DNA of 6,383 nucleotides from contig JAMCQK010000151.1 in the NCBI GenBank assembly GCA_023382135.1, forward strand, positions 1-6,383, read 5' to 3'. Shown one piece after another: positions 5,758-6,383 of this stretch. Numbering within the stretch: position 1 is the first letter of the stretch; each line of letters opens with the position of its first letter. This stretch comes from Deinococcus sp. GTDB taxonomy: Bacteria; Deinococcota; Deinococci; Deinococcales; Thermaceae. Below the pieces are notes generated by a model that was not told the DNA's origin, did no database searches, and saw only the letters and a program-made list of their open reading frames with translations. The position numbers and the translations under genes were made by a program.

Positions 5758-6383
5758 TTATTCCTTTGGATTCCAGGTCAGAACCTGTCTCAACGCGGAA
5801 ACAACCTTTTCCAGATCGCACTTCTCGATCACCAGCGGGGGCAGAAAGCGAATTACGGTCGGTCCTGCGGCCAGGGTAAGGATCTTGTGATCGTGCTCCA
5901 GCTTGGTAATGTAGGGTGCGGATTTTTCTTTCAGTTCCAGCCCTACCAGCAACCCCATCCCGCGAACCTCGCGAATCTTCGGCGAGTCGATTTTCCGGAG
6001 TTCTTGCATGAACCAAGGCCCAAGTTCCGCGGCGCGCTCCCAAAGCTTTGTGTCCTCCAAGTAGCGCAGGGCTGCCACCCCCGCCGCCATGGCAAGCGGG
6101 TTTCCGCCAAAGGTTGTGCCGTGTCCGCCCTTGGGCATCTTGTCGGCAACCTGGCTGGTCATTACCGCTGCGCCAACCGGCACGCCGCCCGCCAAGGCTT
6201 TTGCCAGGGTCAGAATGTCCGGCACGATACCAAAATGCTCAAAAGCAAAGCGCTTTCCGGTGCGGCCCATGCCGGTCTGAATCTCGTCCAAAACCAGAAG
6301 CGCGCCCTTTCCCCGGGTAATTTCCCGCGCCGCCTGCATGAACCCGGGCGTGGCGGGCCGCACACCACCCTCTCCTTGGACGG
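5758..6383 (-). CDS. lysJ: [LysW]-aminoadipate semialdehyde transaminase LysJ, C-terminal part
   Basis: Pyridoxal-phosphate enzyme of aminotransferase class III. It moves the amino group of glutamate onto LysW-bound aminoadipate semialdehyde to give LysW-lysine, the substrate of LysK. The gene runs off the right edge; the last 208 codons are present, about half of a usual 390-400 aa protein. Counting from the first complete codon (Val, 6381-6379): VQGEGGVRPATP (1-12); LVLDEIQTGMGRTGK (29-43) with D32, which contacts the cofactor ring nitrogen; TLAKALAGG (58-66) with K61, the Schiff-base lysine; and HGTTFGGNP (87-95), whose threonine binds the cofactor phosphate. The C-terminal TVIRFLPPLVI carries the substrate-binding arginine. 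Acetylornithine transaminase (ArgD) is a close relative with overlapping activity; adjacency to lysK favours LysJ. It ends in TAA at 5760-5758. The frame is intact throughout. Confidence 0.94.
   Translation of the reverse strand, partial: VQGEGGVRPATPGFMQAAREITRGKGALLVLDEIQTGMGRTGKRFAFEHFGIVPDILTLAKALAGGVPVGAAVMTSQVADKMPKGGHGTTFGGNPLAMAAGVAALRYLEDTKLWERAAELGPWFMQELRKIDSPKIREVRGMGLLVGLELKEKSAPYITKLEHDHKILTLAAGPTVIRFLPPLVIEKCDLEKVVSALRQVLTWNPKE

Noticed and set aside
5687..6043. Open frame of 118 codons on the minus strand overlapping lysJ
   Set aside because: It is a shadow of lysJ in another frame with Arg/Gly-biased composition. The lysJ frame carries all the conserved motifs.

Overview
The window is ordinary chromosomal DNA, probably from Thermaceae (Deinococcota), closer to Meiothermus or its relatives than to Thermus itself. 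The main evidence is the pair lysJ-lysK, which belongs to the LysW amino-carrier route to lysine through aminoadipate. The encoded Amt and PII proteins also look Thermus-like. The moderately high GC, GTG/TTG starts and fairly long intergenic stretches fit this placement. It is an inference from gene content, not from a database comparison.

Layout, left to right. (1) On the plus strand, amt (ammonium channel) overlaps glnK (PII protein) by 4 bases, forming a compact nitrogen-sensing operon that ends near a weak candidate terminator at about 1810-1832. (2) On the minus strand, converging on that operon, is a large membrane-anchored GGDEF protein, predicted to be an active diguanylate cyclase with a c-di-GMP inhibitory site. 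(3) Divergent from it, on the plus strand, is trmL, a SPOUT 2'-O-methyltransferase acting on tRNA position 34. (4) From 4233 to 4607 lies 375 bp without an intact gene. It holds a 136-bp element with imperfect terminal inverted repeats and, next to it, the frameshifted remains of a small XRE-family helix-turn-helix regulator. (5) On the minus strand are the end of lysJ (cut by the right edge of the window) and lysK, separated by 67 bp that contain a 15-bp hairpin.

How the genes work together: Amt admits ammonium and PII gates it according to ATP/ADP and 2-oxoglutarate. LysJ transaminates LysW-bound aminoadipate semialdehyde using glutamate, and LysK releases lysine from LysW. Nitrogen assimilation and glutamate-dependent lysine synthesis are metabolically linked, but nothing in the sequence shows shared regulation.

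I found no mobile element with a transposase, no CRISPR array, no RNA gene and no convincing new multi-gene system. The points most worth a second look are the decayed XRE gene, the 136-bp repeat, the lysJ-lysK hairpin in front of a lysK start that lacks a Shine-Dalgarno sequence, and a PII protein that lacks the uridylylation tyrosine and has glutamate in place of Gln39.
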